Of a DNA stretch of 64,000 nt, positions 53,681-64,000 are shown piece after piece. Made by a program: the position numbers and the translations under genes. The notes below the pieces were generated by a model. It searched no databases and had not been told where the DNA came from. It saw only the letters and a list, made by a program, of their open reading frames with translations. This stretch comes from Anoplopoma fimbria. Lineage: Eukaryota; Chordata; Actinopteri; Perciformes; Anoplopomatidae. The stretch's first letter is position 1; every line of letters starts with the position of its first letter. Location: positions 8,264,903-8,328,902 of the forward strand of contig NC_072450.1 of the NCBI RefSeq assembly GCF_027596085.1. Direction: 5' to 3'.

Positions 53681-54949
53681 GCTCCATGACAACACTGAGA
53701 ACACTCTTACATGATTTTTTTTTTTTATGTTTTCTTGGCTGTTTTTTTCAACTTTCCTCTGTTACAACCACCACAACCACCACAGCAAAGTGTGGATACG
53801 AGCACATCACAAGTGCCAAACCAAAACTAATCAAGTTCCCCAAAGTTCAAGGGGGGAAAACACTTAAAACCACATTAATTCATTTGTTTGCATCTTCTCT
53901 GTAACTGTGTGTCAGATCACTAAGTGAATTTGCACACTTCCACTGAGCCTTTTAGACCCTTTCATACTTCTCATATAACTCTCAGCAAGGAAGAAAAATA
54001 GAGAAATCGCCAAAACCTCAAACTATTCCTTCAATACAACTAAAATCCATTGGCTTTTCTTGATATTCAATAAATACATTTTAAAACAAATATATGCAAA
54101 AAAAATACAACAACTGAAATCCTTTCACTTACTACAAATTTGCAACTGTAAGTTTTTTTGAAAGAAAACTAAAGCCTCCCCAAATTTAGTACTATGGAAA
54201 GATTTTTATAAGCATATTTGCAGAAGTGGCGTCTTAATTTTATTTTCAAAACAATATCCACAAAACATAACTAAAGGTAACGAGTCTTTATGGACATGTT
54301 TAGGCAATTAAAGGCTTCTTATTGAGGTTAGGTGAAGCTATAAGTCATGGTTAAATTGAAAGAGAAAGGCAGTGTTTGTACTTTTAAATATTTAACGACA
54401 ATCCCAATTTCCATAACTTCAGCATGGGGGGGGGGGGGGGGGTAGGAACAAACCATAGTCTCCAGTGTTAAAGGATTGTGTTTTGTAAATACCAGAAATT
54501 TCATATGAGAACGTAATATTCTCTGAGCTGGAAAAAACTTGGCCAGTAAACATAGCGACTAAGTTTCATTTAGAAGTGTATTCGTTTTAAGAGACAAGAA
54601 TAGTAAAAAGAAAAACAGTATCCTTGATTGTTAAAAGTTTTTCCAAAGTTTTGACATCCTGTATTCAACAGACCAGAAACGCCATAAAATATCCTAAAAC
54701 ATGAAAAGCACTGAAGTATAAATGAGATTTTGGTCTTCAGGGAAATGTAATGTAATTCATTTTGTCACTGTCAGAGAGCTATTAGCACCTTGCAACATTC
54801 CGCTAGAGATCCATCCTCAATGTTTGATTGTGTTCGCTGCTCCACAAAGTGCCACCTCGGTGTAATGAGTTGTTCATAATTTGTCACCACTCTGCCTCTT
54901 TCAACAAAATAACCTTTTGTTCTGCTTTGCCGTCCACCTCACTGCACTC

Positions 54950-55260
54950 TCCCAGGAAAGGCTTTTAGGGACATCTACTTCAGAGAGGAACGGTTGCACA
55001 CTGCGTGGAGAGGAAATGTGGAAGACGACATGTCTCTTACTTGCATTATTCATGCAGAAAAATGCATTTAGCTCCAGTCTTTTCAAAGCTAATACTATGT
55101 TAATAAGGAGAAGGAATCGTGCGAGATATAGTGCACTTCATAAAAGGACGACAAAGCGCCTACAAACATCAAAAAGACTTCTGTTAATGCGCCTTGCTGC
55201 CTTTTTGCTCCTGAATGCATCATTTGATGGCAATAGTTCATCTCGGCTGATCTGAAGTCT
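54950..55260. promoter_or_regulatory. Candidate conserved non-coding element, upstream 5
   Basis: CTTGCATTATTCATGCAGAA (near-palindromic), AAAATGCATTTAGCTCC and ATAATGCGCC-type words. The plus strand is open for 124 codons here, but composition and lack of similarity argue against coding. Confidence 0.3.
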
Positions 55261-56784
55261 GGGAGGCTGCACCAAGGTAAGCTCTTCTGAGCAACAACAG
55301 CAGCAATGCTAATGCAGGAACAGCCTTTTAATGCATAATAGCTGGATCTCCCACAATAAAGGAGTTGATGCAACATGACTGGAGCAACACTATAAAGTCA
55401 TTTTGCATTTGAGAAGAGATAAATATGATGATGGTGAAATAATAAATTTATTGTCAGAGTTTGACTGATTGTTTAAGTTTGGTCAACCAATAAAAAGAAA
55501 ACAATGAACTGTGGGTAGTCTAAAAAAAGATTTAAGATAATGTCATGACTGCACCCTATAATTAATCATTTGTTTGTTTGACAAAGTAGTCTTGTCAGTT
55601 CCCTGTAGATAAATTCTGTTTATGACACTATGTTGAATGCCACGTATATCTACACACTATATACTTTTCATTCAATAGGCAGCAGTAGAGGCTGACAGGA
55701 TGTTTTACAAACCATACATCACCGTTTTAAATCCGGGGCTCCATACATGAAGTCAATGTTTACATGACATGAATTTCAATGAAAGTTAACTTTAAAATGT
55801 GACAGCTTTATTCATAAATTATGAGCATGATAAGGTTGCTGGGTTTAGTTTGGCATTATTTATGCATTAGACTGAAGACTTGAGCTGTTGCTCTGCTGGA
55901 GGGATGCCGTCTCTGTTTAGTTGGCGGGCATGGTCATTATAATTTGGTTAGCTTTGATGGCCACTATTGTAGAAAATATCTATGTTTTCATATCGGCCTT
56001 TAAAAAAACATTATCTTTGACCCAGCAGCCCTCCATGTATCCCAATGAGAAACATCCAAGTTGTATATCTAGGTGAACCAGAAAACACATTGACATCACT
56101 CAAGAATCCCAGTGAATGTATGAATTACTGAAGTCGCTCTCACAAAGCATGACATGACCTTTCAACAATCCCTGATTTATGCACACCCTATAAAGCTACT
56201 TAAACCCTCTTCACACAGGAAGTATTATTACTCATTCACTTCCCATGTTCAGCAGCAAACAGCTCTGTGACACGGCTCCCTCCCTTTGGAACAAGTTCCC
56301 GCCTACGTCAGCAGATCTGTCTTACAAGTAGTTAATGCAAGACTTAAGACCCATTTATTCAGTCTACACGCATGTATAAATCCATAGTGAGACTGTTTCA
56401 AGTATACATATCTACAGGGGAATGGCTGGAAATTCTAGTTAACATTATTTCAACTCATTTAGTTGCTATTTTAACTTGTTAATGTTCATTAAGATAGAAT
56501 AAGCAATAGAGATGCACTGATTTGATGTACCAGATTGGCATAAAAGTGGCCTTGAGCGTATGTATGACCATCACATGACTGATCCACGTGATCACAGTAG
56601 CTGTTATTGTCATTATAAAATTGTGTTTCCATTATCAGGTACATTAATTCATGGATTTCGAACACCACAGCAATCCCTGTCCTCATGTTACTTTAAATAA
56701 AAGGATTTAAATGAGTGCTAGGCAATATATAGGTTTTACATTTGGGGAAAGGTAGCTCCGTATCGCACTTAACTGTAAGCCCCC

Positions 56785-56817
56785 CCACACACACACACAC
56801 ACACACAGACACACACT
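56785..56817. repeat. (AC)n microsatellite
   Basis: About 15 AC units after a C run, with one interruption. Confidence 0.93.
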
Positions 56818-57160
56818 TTTAACGATCCAATCAGATGCCAACGATTTGATTTAAAAACCCTCTTGTAACTGAAAACTGCTTAAATATTCTGTTTCAATGT
56901 GAAAGACGTCACAGTACAGAAGCTAAAGACACTAACTTTGGTTTCACTGTGACTTTAACATGATAAACGCTTGTTTTTTAAAGCGATTATGTCTCAGTGT
57001 GCCATTATTAGCCCGTTATCTGACAAATAAATAACATGCTGATCAAGCATTGTTATATTCCTGAGGACTAATCACATTAGACTAAAACGCAGCATCACAT
57101 TAATGTCACTGCCATCTGTATGAACACATTAATGTTAATAATCCACCGTGTTGATTAGAT

Positions 57161-57409
57161 ACATAATGGTTCCTTGCCCTACAAATACATAATTGCATAC
57201 GAGCATATGTTCCACCATTGCACTGTATTCAGTTGTCACTACATGAATATGCAAAAGGGGGCTTTCTGTTCAATCAGGAGCACAGAGCTGTCAAGTAGAG
57301 AACATTGTTGCCAGAGGGGCCTCGGCGAAATTACAATTAAGCTGTCACAGCCAGAGTCAAGAACGCCCTCTTTAAGCCTTTCTTTCATTAATTGGGATTT
57401 GGGGAGTAC
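57161..57409. promoter_or_regulatory. Candidate conserved non-coding element, upstream 6
   Basis: TACATGAATATGCAAAAGGG (octamer-like ATATGCAAA), GCGAAATTACAATTAAGCTG and CTTTCATTAATTGGGATTTG next to the candidate exon at 57410. Confidence 0.35.
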
Positions 57410-57556
57410 CTGGGTCTCCTTGGTAGCGAGGTTCAAGTGGTTGTTAGTGAACGACAGAGCAACTCCTTGAGTTCCATCCTCCCGGCCTGAGAAGATGAGA
57501 TTGTTACGAAACGTGATCAACAGCCTCTCAGGGGTCACGGTGTGGAGCTTTAGCAC
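57410..57556 (-). CDS. Candidate orphan exon, unknown protein
   Basis: 147 bp (49 codons, phase 0-0) flanked by CTCCTGTAG and GTACTC on the minus strand. It reads VLKLHTVTPERLLITFRNNL then IFSGREDGTQGVALSFTNNH and LNLATKETQ, a beta-rich, protein-like composition. I do not recognise the family. No partner exons could be joined with confidence. It may be an exon of a neighbouring gene reaching in from beyond the window, or chance inside a non-coding element. Confidence 0.3.
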
Positions 57557-57819
57557 CTACAGGAGTGTGTACTTGTAGTTCATGCTCTTTGTAACATCAC
57601 TCACAAATGTGTTTTTAGAAACTGACTGAAGTGGCTCTCGAAACAACAGACTTCTCCCATTCAAAGAGCCTCGCACACCTCATCCAGGGTCAGGCTGTTT
57701 CTAAGTGGCTCTGGCAGCTGATGTCTTTATAATATGCAGAAGATAAGTACTGTAGAAGTGTCTTTATAAATACTGAATAACAAGTCTAAGAGCCGTGCTC
57801 TGTGAGGCAGTATTTCGGC

Positions 57820-58330
57820 AGAGTGCTTTGAACTTAACGCTAACGGTAGCATGGCAACATGCTCACAATGACGGTGTTAGCATGCTGGGTTTTTAGCAGT
57901 TGTAATGTTTATCATGTTCAACATATCAGTTAAGTGTGTTTAGCGTAGCATGCTAACATTTCCACTTGAAAAAAAAGTCCTGCTGAGACTGATGGAGATG
58001 TTATTCTTCTTGTATGGTCCTAAACATTCAGTACTGAACGGATGAAAAGGTATGGAGATAATTTTCTGTACCATCATGGCAATACATCCAATAGTTGTCA
58101 AGGCATTTAACTAAAAGCAGAAAAATGTCAATCTGCAGATGGCGCTTCAAGTCAGGGGATCACCAAAGACTTTAGGATTCATCCTCTGGGTAACATGAAT
58201 GTCCGCACAAGATTTCCCAAAGATTCATTAAACAGTTGTTGAGATATTTCAATCTGGACCAAAGCGGTGCATCGACCAATCGGCCGACAGACTGAGGTTG
58301 CTATCTGGAGAGCCACACAGCTGGTGTGGC
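57820..58330 (+). repeat. Fish dispersed repeat (CATGCTAACA / CATGAATGTC family), copy 1
   Basis: Starts with GCTAACGGTAGCATGGCAAC and GTAGCATGCTAACATTTCC, then ATGGCAATACATCCAATAGT, CATCCTCTGGGTAACATGAA and GTTGTTGAGATATTTCAATC, ordered as in a very common teleost repeat. Ends with GAGAGCCACACAGCTGGTGT. Non-coding. Confidence 0.75.
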
Positions 58331-58830
58331 TAAAAATGGCTCATAAAGATCCTCGTAAAACACATTTATACTTATATAGTGACACATACCAAAGGTCACA
58401 GTTTAAGACGGAATAAAGAGGTGGCAGTTGGAGCGGGGAGATTTAGCTTCACTGCCAAGCGGTTTTAAACAGTAAGATAGTGGTTACAGTAGCCTGGGTC
58501 AACAATTAAATCTGCACTGAACCACATCATCTGCCTTAATGTCATTTAGATGTGCTCCCAAAGATAGCAGTTAATGAGATTAAAGAACTGTGGTCAAGCT
58601 ATAAGTGGGTAGCTGAGGCGTATAGAGCTCAAGACACGCTGTACTGAATCAGTCTGGGAAGAGAATCAGCAGTGAAGGGAAGATGCTTTTATATCAGAAA
58701 TACCTCCAAATTTAAGTGATCTATTATTATCAAATGATCAGCGTGAAAACGCAAGTGTCACAATTAGACATATGATATAAGATGTGTGTCCACTGCAGCT
58801 GTATTTTTGGTGTCTTATAAACCCATGAGG

Positions 58831-58893
<63 letters not shown>
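58831..58893. repeat. (TCTA)n tetranucleotide repeat
   Basis: About 15 perfect units; likely highly polymorphic. Confidence 0.97.
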
Positions 58894-58895
<2 letters not shown>

Positions 58896-59277
58896 ATTGA
58901 AACGTTTATCAAAAAAATACATGCACTTAGAGGGAAGGAACACCTGGAACGGTATAGACTTTTGTGAAAACACAGAATATTCTTTATGTGATCTTCTGAT
59001 TCTTTGGGAGATCTATATATATATATATTTATCAGGAGGATAGCTGTGTTTTCTTTAAAAACTGTCAATTGGAAACATGGATGTGATGACATGAAAACCC
59101 ATATTTATGGTACCAGGTAAGGAAAAAGGTCTAAGATCCCCAGGTAAAACAACATTTTAACACTGACAAAATGAAATTGTCCTCCAAAGAAATAACGACG
59201 TGAAAAAAGAAAAAAAATCTATCAAATCAGTCTTCTCACTTAATGCCCTCGCACAAAAAAATACGTCTGTTTACGTT

Positions 59278-59760
59278 CAAGGTAAAACAAGGCCATTCAA
59301 AGTGCTTTACCGGGGCATAGAAACATATATCAAACATGTGACGTTAAAAAAACATAAAAATTCAATTCTCAAAGTCAATAAAAACAAAAACAAAAGGCAA
59401 GAACAAGCAAATAAATAGAAAACAATAAGTTATGTGTGTAATTTATTGTGTTTTGAGCACTAATTTAAGTCAGCTGGATGGTTTCAGCAGACCTCAGATA
59501 TCCAGGAGGCCTGCTCAACGGGTGGGCAGCAGGGAGGCTTAAAGCTTCATGCTTCACCTTATTTGGTTCTGACCTTGGGAACACTCAGTAAACTTTTCCC
59601 AGATGACCTGAGGTGTCTGGAGGCTTCGTAACATATTTAGGTCTGAGACCATTTAGTGCTTTATAGAAAAGTAATACGATTTAAAAATCTATCCTTTGAA
59701 ACACAGAAAGCCGATGCCTCCAGTGACAAAGTGCTCGATCGCTTTCTAACCCTAACCATG
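59278..59760. repeat. Fish dispersed repeat, degraded
   Basis: CAAGGCCATTCAAAGTGCTT, an AAAACA-rich body, GGTCTGAGACCATTTAGTGC, TTTATAGAAAAGTAATACGA and TCCTTTGAAACACAGAAAGC match, in order, a common fish retroelement-type repeat. Non-coding, heavily mutated. Confidence 0.6.
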
Positions 59761-60049
59761 ATTTTTCCCGAACGCTAACCATGTTGTTTTGCCTAAATAT
59801 AACCGAAACTAAATCATAGTGTGTCCAATCAGTTAACCCTTATGGGTGCCGTTTTGGAGGTCAGTTAGAATGGTATTTACCTCTGCAACAGTTATACACG
59901 GTTTCAGACTCTAAAATGTTAAAATTTCCTGCTTTTCTTTGTTTTATGGTCGTGCACCGAATCTCTTTGGGGTTTTGATGGTTATTAAAAACAATTCATT
60001 TGAATGCATTCACTTTGGCTCAGGGAAACTGTGACAGGCTTTTCCCACT

Positions 60050-60110
60050 AGTTTCAGACATTAATTAATCAATAACTTGATAATAAGAATATTCGTTGAT
60101 TGCAGTCCTT
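60050..60110 (-). repeat. GATTAAT-family scrap, inverted
   Basis: ATTAATTAATCAATAACTTG followed by CGTTGATTGCAGTCC, the reverse of the family end. Confidence 0.4.
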
Positions 60111-60820
60111 CAGATAGAAACTATGAACAAATCTTCTCCTTCTAACTTTCTATAGATGTCCTTGGCAATATTGTCTCATATGTATTCACTCATGCTGTCG
60201 GCCAGATGAAACCTTAAAAAGTTGAAGGTAACCTGGAGCTGGAACATACCAGCAACCACAGCTATTTATTATGCCAGAGCTGTTGTTGAGCGGTTGTCAA
60301 GGGGCCGAAAAATCCTGGTGGCACCTCTGTGAGTGAAGGTACAGCACCAGCAGTATTCCTACGCTGATTCATTCCACATCTGCCTATAGTGCAAAAACAC
60401 AAAAGGCTATCTGTCTCTGGAGGCTCTCCTGTGATGCATTCTCTAAGTGTCAGTTCCACAACCTTGCTGAAAAAAAATATATATATGTATCCCCCTTTGG
60501 CTCCTCCACTGTTCCTCCTCTTGTTATTACCACACAGAGATACAACCAAAAGCCCCTCCAGGCACAAGACTTCACACAAGCCCTTCAATGCTCGGCAACT
60601 GACACAGGGGGCCTTGTTAAAAAGCACCCTTTCTTCTTGTTAGAACGGCATCTCGTTTTCAGCTGCTACATTGACAAATATGAGTGGAAAGCGAAAAAAA
60701 AAGATGGGAGGAGAGAAGGAGTAAATACAATAACGCTCAATAAATTGAATCAATAGTTAACGTGGGATTCTGTGAGAGGAAGAGGAGGCAACGTTCAAAG
60801 GTCTTCGCTCTCATCCACAT

Positions 60821-61340
60821 AATCTGCCAGTCAAAAGACAATGATGGTATGGCATGCATTACGATCAATGCAAGATTAATTCTCTACAGATTCCTGAGTG
60901 ATAAAATATCGATTGCAGTCTCTGCCTCCAATTTAACCACATTACACATCCAGCACTCCAGTTTAATTACCCGGCGTCAGTGTTATAACACCTCTCTCTT
61001 TGCTGAGTGCCAGGGCTGTAAACATCTTGATGTGATCTGAGCCCGACACTCTGAGAGTGATTAGGCAAATCAACATAAATTAATGAAACTAATAAATCAC
61101 TCCATGTGATGGCAATTTTCTCGCTTGTCTATGCTGATGAAGATCTCAAACACGCTCTCCCTACAATGCTTTAATGATGTGCTCGTGCCATGAGATTTCT
61201 GTGAAACAGCCCCACTACACCAAACAAACAAAGGCAATTATGATGAAAAGAAAGCTGGAAACAAAAGTTAAGATTTATTCCTCTGGCTAATGAGATTAAT
61301 TAACTGTATGTGAAGATTCACTCAGCAGACATCACGCTGT
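60821..61340. promoter_or_regulatory. Candidate conserved non-coding element, upstream 7
   Basis: About 500 bp without repeats: GGCATGCATTACGATCAATG, CTGAGTGATAAAATATCGAT, CCAATTTAACCACATTACAC, GTGATTAGGCAAATCAACAT and GATGGCAATTTTCTCGC. The strongest enhancer-like composition on the upstream side. Confidence 0.45.
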
Positions 61341-62440
61341 GTTTTCCCCAAACGTTTCCTTTTATTCATTCAACTTCTTGCATTTCAATTAAACGTCTGG
61401 ACCATCCTCGGTGTTAAAAAAAACTACAAGAACCTTTTCGAACCTGGTTCTCGGCCAGCTCTCACCATATGTGCTCCACATTTTTGAGCAAAGGTTAAAA
61501 AAGCCACGAGTATCAAGGAGGTTTTTCCCGTGGGCGCCTCAAGCAGCCAACACATAAAAGGATTGGATGAAGAAGTGCAGGAACACTCTGGATATTATTC
61601 AGAAGATAGTTTGATTAAAAGCAGCAGCTGACGAGACGAAGAAGCCAAGAGCGTTCACTGTCTCAGTAAACCGCAGACCTGCTTTTCAAAACAGCACTGA
61701 CAGGCTGGGTTTGAACATAATTGGACGAGCAACTGATTACATTTACAGCTGAGTGACAACGCACCGGGGGAGGAAATGAAGTCATGAAAGTTTACCCTGT
61801 GCAATTTTGTAAATCATTACTCTGAAACGAGGACTAAGATCACATTTGCTGGCACCGTGCTGAGCGGACCGAGCCAAACATCACATTTGGGAAATATAAA
61901 GTTAAATCTACGATACAAGGAGTTGATATTAGCGAATGCGGCTGGATTTTGTCAAATCATCGTGCACTTTTATGGACAATCTACGAGACAGAGGGTTCCC
62001 AAGAAATGATGAAGAAACAATCTCAGCGTGACAGAAATGCTCAGGCTTTAAGCTCCGGAGAGCTGAAGCAGTGCAGGTTGCTAACTTTCCCTTAGATATA
62101 CTCACCAATACTGTAATTTGATTTCCTGTGAGAGCTGCAGTACTTAGCCCTGTTGCCAAGGCTGAGTGAGCAGCTTCCCCGCCGGACATCTTAATGAGAT
62201 CTGCACAGGTGTCACCATAGTTTCACAGCTGTCTGGAGGCTCCTACATAAAAAGGCAATGGAACAGAAGTGGAGAGAATATATCAGCACAATATATCACC
62301 AAACAACAGACTAGGGATGCCAGTTTGGAGCTCTGATCCCAGGTACCTAGAGTACCTGTGGTACTGTAGAAAAACAAGTATCGTTACGTTTTCACATATT
62401 TGGTATAAACACAGCACTGAAGTATTGTTTCTCGTGACAT
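61341..62440. other. Intergenic, one weak exon-like stretch
   Basis: Mostly non-repetitive. A 95-bp stretch at 62106-62200 on the minus strand (acceptor CTGTGCAG, donor GTGAGT) would read LIKMSGGEAAHSALATGLST then AALTGNQITVL, but its pyrimidine tract is poor and no family is recognised. It is not called as a gene. Confidence 0.4.
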
Positions 62441-62449
62441 CCCTAGTTT

Positions 62450-62850
62450 TAGGTGTTACTTACAGTAGTGTTAACATTTGCTAATTAGCAGTAACCACAA
62501 AGAACAGATGGGCAGATGGAAATATCTTTTTTTTTTGTAGGTGTTTTGTCATAAAATAAAGTATTGGAGAAAGTGGAATTTTGATCTGATGATGGTGCAA
62601 GATGAAAAGTTAGGGTCTCAACAAAGTGCACATTATTTCATGGCATCCATCAAATAGTTCACAAAAAATAAAAGATGTCGACCTCATGGTGTTGCTAGTT
62701 GTAAAGTCAGAAGGTTTCATCCTCTGGTGACCATGAATGTCTGTGCAAAATGTCATGGCTATCCATCTAATAATTGTTGCTTTCACCAGCCTACATGAAA
62801 TATTTCCATCGCTAAAGCTAAGCTGCTAGGTGGCTAAAAAGCATTCAAAT
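62450..62850 (+). repeat. Fish dispersed repeat (CATGAATGTC family), copy 2
   Basis: TTAACATTTGCTAATTAGCA, TTTTGTCATAAAATAAAGTA, TGATCTGATGATGGTGCAAG, TTCATCCTCTGGTGACCATG and TGTCATGGCTATCCATC share the order of the copy at 57820-58330. Ends GCTGCTAGGTGGCTAAAA. Non-coding. Confidence 0.75.
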
Positions 62851-63404
62851 ATAAATAAAGAAATATGTGAAACTACTCTTCACTCTTTAAAATGTTAACT
62901 ATCCAATAACGCAGAAATCCCACAAAAATCAATCTTTACAGAAAAGACGGAATGCTTTTGAATCAACTATCACGACACACTATTTGGCGAACAATCATTC
63001 AACACTGCGACACTGGAGTTATATATCATTCATCTCCCTTTAAGAGGAAAGTATCTATTCTTCTTGAATAGTCTTCAAGGATGATTCTTTGAGACCAATT
63101 TCTTGCCATTTCAAAGGACAAGCTATTCACTCCTTGTAAATAGCTGAAGCTCATCTATAACAAATGAAAATGTAACAGTGGAGCAAAAGGCATCAATTTT
63201 GAGAACCATAAGCTTCATCGCTGCCACAAATTGAGTATTCAGCTCGATGCCAATCTGCGCTCTTTGTGTGTTTCACATGACTGAATCCTTTATGAGCCAA
63301 CTAAATTTAAATTCTTCTGGCGTACAGGCATAAATCTAACGGCGAAACTCAAGGTCAGTTGTTGATATTTACTTTAATAAAATCTCTCATGGTCTGACAG
63401 GGCT
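62851..63404. other. AT-rich intergenic
   Basis: No feature recognised. Confidence 0.6.
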
Positions 63405-63645
63405 GCACGGTGGTGTAGTGGTTAGCACTGTCGCCTCACAGCAAGAGGGGCCGGGGTTCAATTCCCGGGCCGGACAACCTTCTGTGTGGAGTTTGCATGT
63501 TGTCAGCGTGGGTTCTCTCCGGGTTCCTCCCACAGTCCAAAGACATGCAGCTTAGGTGCATTGAAGACTCTAAATTGCCCGTAGGTGTGGATGTGAGTGT
63601 GAATGGTTGTCTGTCTCTATATGTCAGCCCTGCGATACAAGTTTT
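63405..63645 (+). mobile_element. tRNA-like SINE-type repeat, 3' truncated
   Basis: Begins GGCTGCACGGTGGTGTAGTG and GTTAGCACTGTCGCCTCACA, with A-box-like TGGTGTAGTGG and B-box-like GGTTCAATTCC 40-50 bp apart, as in RNA polymerase III promoters. Continues GAGTTTGCATGTTGTCAGCG, CTCCCACAGTCCAAAGACAT and CTAAATTGCCCGTAGGTGTG, an extremely common fish repeat. It stops at CAGCCCTGCGAT, before the usual end. Confidence 0.75.
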
Positions 63646-64000
63646 TACTCATCAGCTTGGGCAGTTGCACTAAAGATTGATATCTGCTATTGGCATAGCT
63701 TAAACACACTACAGGTCTGATTTTGAGTGAGCAACTGTTATTTACATATAAACTGTTAGTGTCCGATTTAGGCATAACTAAAATGTAATTTCAAAATCAC
63801 TATGGACAAAACAGCATTTCACGAAAACGGTATGTTGTTTTCTAACATTACATATCCATAATATTTCAGTCCTTATGATTCATATGTCCTTGATATGTTT
63901 CCTAGCATGAACCTAACTCTCCAATCAGCAAAACTATTGGTAAAAATCATAATTGCAATATCGAAAGTTTCTTGCAATACCAAATGACATGTAACATAAA
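63646..64000. other. AT-rich intergenic, window end
   Basis: No feature recognised. Confidence 0.6.

Larger units (their letters stand above)
48901..57160. other. Upstream intergenic region, middle part
   Basis: No gene recognised. Contains candidate regulatory blocks at 49900-50420, 53340-53680 and 54950-55260, a hAT-like dispersed repeat at 50725-50900, a GT tract at 53251-53312, a G run at 54427-54442 and an AC tract at 56785-56817. The remainder is AT-rich single-copy-looking DNA in which I see nothing else. Confidence 0.6.
58331..60820. other. Upstream intergenic region between dispersed repeats
   Basis: No gene recognised. Holds a TCTA tetranucleotide repeat (58831-58893), a dispersed repeat (59278-59760) and a reverse GATTAAT-family scrap (60050-60110). 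The minus-strand frame at 60262-60627 has splice-like dinucleotides inside but no recognisable protein. Confidence 0.55.

Noticed and set aside
60262..60627. 121-codon minus-strand frame with internal splice-like sites
   Set aside because: No recognisable protein, low-complexity centre (YIYIFFF) and no consistent exon structure.
63405..63480. Possible functional tRNA gene (A-box and B-box-like motifs)
   Set aside because: The sequence continues as a common fish repeat and lacks a tRNA cloverleaf; it is a tRNA-like SINE-type element.

Overview
The window looks like teleost fish nuclear DNA. Signs are vertebrate GT-AG introns, very many AC/GT microsatellites, fish-type dispersed repeats, and one well-preserved vertebrate gene. 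That gene is a Groucho/TLE corepressor on the minus strand, best matched to TLE3. The fish a/b copy cannot be decided from this window alone.

Layout: 1-8356 is a tandem satellite array (monomer about 36 bp) with a young homogeneous core, a decayed right flank and a dispersed element inserted in that flank. 8357-10254 is intergenic. 10255-39724 holds the whole tle3 coding region plus a probable 3' UTR. I could place all 20 coding exons with splice sites and compatible phases, including a 17-nt microexon. The predicted protein is about 762 aa, with the Q, GP, CcN, SP and WD40 regions in the usual order. Exon 7 carries two one-base shortfalls in neighbouring C runs that break the frame as written; the rest of the gene is intact, so a sequence error is the leading explanation. 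39725-41800 holds the 5' UTR and promoter-type DNA with two CCAAT/E-box clusters.

From 41.8 to 64 kb I see no recognisable gene. This upstream side contains dispersed repeats, microsatellites, a remnant of a BED-finger transposase, two unassigned exon-like open stretches, and several blocks that look like conserved non-coding elements. The large tle3 introns (especially introns 4, 6 and 8) contain similar blocks. This is the pattern expected of a developmental regulator with long-range enhancers, but conservation itself could not be tested here.

Nothing in the window resembles a new multi-gene system. The points most worth a second look are the satellite's higher-order structure and age gradient, the paired frameshifts in exon 7, the microexon, the duplicated promoter modules and the inverted AC/GT tracts in intron 4.
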